A stretch of 20,155 bases of DNA from Chara braunii. Taxonomy: Eukaryota; Streptophyta; Charophyceae; Charales; Characeae. The notes under the pieces were generated by a model. It saw nothing but the letters and a program-made list of their open reading frames with translations. It did not search any database and had not been told where the DNA came from. The translations under genes were made by a program, and so were the position numbers. Below, one piece after another: positions 16,784 to 20,155 of the stretch (the stretch's first letter is position 1; every line of letters begins with the position of its first letter). The stretch is taken from NCBI GenBank assembly GCA_003427395.1, contig BFEA01000065.1, positions 2,197,889-2,218,043 of the forward strand, written 5' to 3'.

Positions 16784-19700
16784 GTCCCGGTGTACTTTGC
16801 ACCGCACGCATGTGAACCTGTCACTTTTGATGTGTTGGACACCGACTTCGATGTCATTTTGGGGATGCCTTGGCTTTCTAGCGCGGACCACACGGTCAAT
16901 TTCCATCGACGCACGCTCACGATTCGTGATGCAACTGGCGCCGAGGTCCCGTGTACTATTCCTCCTCCTCGCTCTTCCATGAGGTGCCCAGTCGTGAGTG
17001 CCAAATCTTTTCGAGACACATGCCGTTCCGAGCATGTCGAAGAGATTGGCATCGCTTTGCTTCGAACCGTCCCGACGACCGATTCATCGTCCACAGAGGT
17101 GTCTTCCGACTCCCGTGTGACCCGGTTGTTAGACGAGTTCTCGGATGTTTTTGAGACACCCTCCGGTATAGTGCCGGGCCGGCCAATCGCTCACGAGATC
17201 ATACTTGAGGCCGGCGCCGTGCCACCGAAAGGATGCATTTATCGCATGTCCAAGGAGGAGCTCACGGTTCTCCGTGCGCAACTCGACGATCTACTCGACA
17301 AGGGTTGGATCCGCCCTAGCAGCTCACCTTACGGTGCGCCCGTTCTCTTCGTTCGGAAGAAGAACAAGGACCTTCGACTTTGCATTGTCTACCGACGCCT
17401 CAACGCGCAAACCATCAAGAACGCGGGGCCTCTACCTCGCATTGACGATTTGCTTGAGCGGTTGGGCGGCGCCAAGTACTTTTCGAAGTTGGACCTCAAG
17501 TCGGGCTACCATAAGATNTCCATCCGCCCGCAAGATCGGTACAAAACCGCGTTTAAGACGCGATATGGGCATTTTGAGTGGGTAGTTATGCCTTTTGGCC
17601 TCACCAATGCCCCGGCCACCTTTCAGGCGGCCATGACCACCGAGTTTCGCGCTATGTTGGACCNCTTCGTTTTGGTCTACTTAGACGACATCCTCGTCTA
17701 TAGCCGAACTCTAGAGGAGCATCTCGAGCACCTTCGCCGTGTTCTAGAGACTCTTCGGTCAGCCCGGTACAAAGCTAACCGCGACAAATGTGAGTTTGTC
17801 TGGCAAGAGCTTGAATACTTGGGTCATTTTGTCTCTCCGGAAGGCATTCGTCCGTTGGCGGACAAGATTCAAGCCATCCAGGAGTGGCCCGAGCCGAAGA
17901 ATGTGACGGACGTCCGATCCTTACTCGGCTTGGCCGGTTATTATCATCGCTTCATCAAGGGTTACTCGAAGATCGCGGCCAACCTAAGCAAGTTACAAAA
18001 CGAGGAGAGGCCTTTTGACTTCGACGACAACGCGCGCCATTCTTTTGAGACACTCAAAGCGGCACTCTTGTCCGCCGAGGTGTTACATATTTACGACCTG
18101 CTTCTAGCTACGCGCGTCACTACCGATGCGTCGGGCTATGGCATTGGGGCCGTCCTTGAGCAGCACGATGGCACGGACTGGCACCCGGTCGAGTACTTTA
18201 GCAAGAAAGTACCTCCCGTGCATTCGATCGACGACGCACGGAAGAAGGAACTTCTTTCCTTCGTCCACGCCCTCAAGCGTTGGCGACATTTCCTCCTTGG
18301 TCGGAAAGCATTCCGATGGGTAACGGATAACGATCCGTTGGTATTCTACAAGTCGCAAGACACGATTAACAGTACCATTGCCCGTTGGATGGCTTTCATC
18401 GACCAGTTTCCCCGATCACATTCCCGGGAAGTTAAACCGTTTTGCGGACACCCTCTCACGACGACCGGATCTTTGCACAGCAGTCTACTCTACCTTCGAG
18501 ATCGACGACGACTTGCGGGAGAGCTTCATCCGCGGCTATCAAGCCGACCCCCACTTTCGCGACAAGTACGCGAATTGCTCCTCTCCGAATCCGGTGCCTT
18601 CACATTATCGGATCCAAGAGGGCTACTTGTGCATTCGCGGGGTAAGGATCTTCTTTGTGTGCCGAATGATTCACACTTGCGCACATGGCTTCTTGGCGAG
18701 TTTCACGATGCGCCCGCCTACGGACATTTTGGTGTCAACCGTACACTTGGCCGACTTCGCCAGCCGTTCTATTGGCCCGACCTTCTCAAGGACGCCACCC
18801 GCTATTGTGAGTCGTGCGAAGTCTGTCGCCGTTGCAAGTCACGCAACCATCGTCCGTTCGACGAGCTACACCCATTACCAGTGCCCCTTGGGCGACGGGA
18901 AGCAATTGCTATGGATATCACCGGCCCCTTCCCNAAGCACAAGACCGGCGTTGATGGGATCCTCACGGTCGTCGNCCGCCTCACCAAGTACNCCATGTTT
19001 TTGCCTTGCCGCTATCACGCAAAGGCACCGGAGTTAGCCGAGGTCTTATACACCGGTTGGATTCGCTCCAAGGGCTACCCCAAGGAGATCGTTTGCGACC
19101 GGGACACTCGCTTTCTCTCCGACTTTTGGGTCGCCCTCGTCAAGCGATGGGGCTCATCTTTGAAGCCGAGTTCGGCTCGCCACCCACAAACCGATGGTCA
19201 AACGGAAAGGGCGCGTCAGACCGCTCAAGTCCTTCTCTGCACTCTCATCCGTCCCGACCAGGTTGATGGGGTTTAGCGCTTGCCAGACCTTGAGTTGGCT
19301 TACAACTCATCGATCCACCCGGCTATCGGGATGTCGCCATTTGAGTTTGAGCATGGTTCACCCATCTCATCGCCGCTGGACGCTACTTTGCCGCGCACAG
19401 CCGAGAGCGACGACCATCTTGCGTTCCTTCGTCGCATGCAAGAGCTTCTTGTCAAGGCACGGGATCAGATGTCGAAGACGCAAATACGGATGAGCCGTCA
19501 AGCCAACCGCAATCGCCTTCCTTAACATCCACGCCGGCGATCTGGTTTGGGTCTCCGCAGCGGAGTTCAGCCTTGAGCAAGACATCTCTCGCAAGCTCCT
19601 TCCCAAGTGGATGGGGCCTTGGCGCATTCTCTTTGCAGCTGGTGATGATCCCGAGGGGCCCTCATTCCGCATCGCGGTGCCACCTCACTTAAGTCCACAC

Positions 19701-20040
19701 GGTGTTCCACTGTTCCAAACTCGCTCCTTTTGTTTCAGCGGAGTCCGACGAGTTTCCCGGTCGACGTACGCAAGACCCTCCTTCCATGGACGGATTTCAG
19801 GAGGCCGGCTACATCATCACCGACCGGCGCCATGGCAACAAAGAAACAGAGTTTCTACTTCATTTTTCCTACTGCAGCCACAAGGCTGACCGTTGGCTGA
19901 CGCGTTCGGAACTGCAGGCCACAACCCCCGCCGTTCTCTGACGCTATCTTAGCAAAGGGAAGACTACGCAGAGCACTCCAGCTCCTCGCCATCCTCGCTA
20001 CATTCCGCCATCGGATCGGCAGCTTCGCCCGCGCCGGCTC
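16784..20040 (+). pseudogene. Ty3/gypsy pol: protease end, RT, RNase H, integrase, chromodomain
   Basis: In order: protease C-part ([11 protein letters not shown]), RT with KLDLKSGY (about 17485-17510), [13 protein letters not shown] and YLDD at 17678-17689, RNase H (TTDASGYGIGAVL, then TDNDPL, then FADTLSRR), integrase HHCC (His 18704 and 18725, CEVC 18815-18826), catalytic D 18914, D 19097, E 19205, then GDLVWV, KLLPKWMGPWRI and a chromodomain-like end (YIITDRRHGNKETEFLLHF). Breaks: a deletion-type shift near 18410, one G short near 18640 returning to the first frame, TAG at 19274-19276, shifts near 19520 and 19700, TGA at about 19939. An Asp-to-Val change gives CIVYR instead of CIDYR in RT. 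N bases are at 17518, 17664, 18934, 18975 and 18992. Not functional as assembled; some breaks may be consensus errors. Confidence 0.92.
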
Positions 20041-20048
20041 GTCTTCAT

Positions 20049-20060
20049 AAGGAGGGGGGC
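20049..20060 (+). other. Polypurine tract
   Basis: AAGGAGGGGGGC lies directly before the LTR start TGTTACATG. This is the expected plus-strand primer site of a Ty3/gypsy element. Confidence 0.8.
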
Positions 20061-20061
20061 G

Positions 20062-20155
20062 TGTTACATGCTGAAAGCCTACACACGGGCCCCTCACGGG
20101 ACCCGAGGTTGGAATAGGGCCCCCAGGTCGCGTCACCGCAACCTGAAGGCCCTAT
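20062..20155 (+). repeat. Start of 3' LTR, cut by window end
   Basis: It begins TGTTACATGCTGAAAGCC after the polypurine tract; TGTTACA is a common gypsy LTR start. Only 94 bp are present. It shows no likeness to the LTRs at 3107-4272 or 11393-11846, so it is a different family. Confidence 0.75.

Overview
This window is eukaryotic nuclear DNA, almost certainly from a plant or a streptophyte alga. The signs are GT-AG introns, split exons, plant-type LINE and chromodomain Ty3/gypsy retroelements, hAT-like miniature transposons with 8-bp target duplications, and very low gene density. A charophyte such as Chara is my guess from the style of the repeats; nothing here proves it. I see no bacterial operons, CRISPR arrays or rRNA/tRNA genes.

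Layout. 1-590 is a diverged copy of a dispersed, LTR-like repeat whose better copy, with an internal 391-bp-period duplication, lies at 15060-16012. 591-2054 has no supported gene. A minus-strand host gene for an IQ-motif (calmodulin-binding-type) protein is represented by two exons, 7547-7895 and 2055-2267. They are joined in phase across a 5.3 kb intron holding a 5'-truncated minus-strand Ty3/gypsy element (two diverged LTRs at 2495-4272, broken integrase and chromodomain at 4289-5762) and a hAT-like miniature element (6210-6595). Upstream of the IQ exons is a decayed plus-strand LINE (8042-11391) carrying two more miniature elements (8224-8462 and 9159-9627) and several internal tandem duplications. 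The LINE is cut off at about 11392 by an LTR fragment related to the one at 3107-4272. 11884-13836 is repeat-rich non-coding DNA. At 13837-14101 are the last two exons of another minus-strand gene, ending in a Cys-rich tail. 16166-20155 is a plus-strand Ty3/gypsy element (gag piece, protease, RT, RNase H, integrase, chromodomain, polypurine tract, start of 3' LTR) with several frameshifts and stops.

The most consequential observation is technical. Four copies of a 38-bp palindrome made of two head-to-head Tn5 mosaic ends (the Nextera mate-pair junction adapter) remain in the sequence at 11846, 16128, 16432 and 16746. They mark artificial joins, so linkage across these points, and the long reading frame that runs through the last one and contains the peptide [12 protein letters not shown], should not be trusted. 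Five isolated N bases in the same retroelement point to a collapsed multicopy consensus.

Biologically the window is a record of nested transposition. The LINE was hit by two hAT-like elements, with reading continuing across the empty sites, and by an LTR element. The IQ-gene intron was expanded by a gypsy element and a G-rich miniature transposon. I found no convincing new multi-gene system. The best candidates for novelty are the G-quadruplex-prone hAT-like elements, the LTR family with 241-bp internal duplications and conserved hairpins, and a possible in-frame retained intron at 13870-14010.
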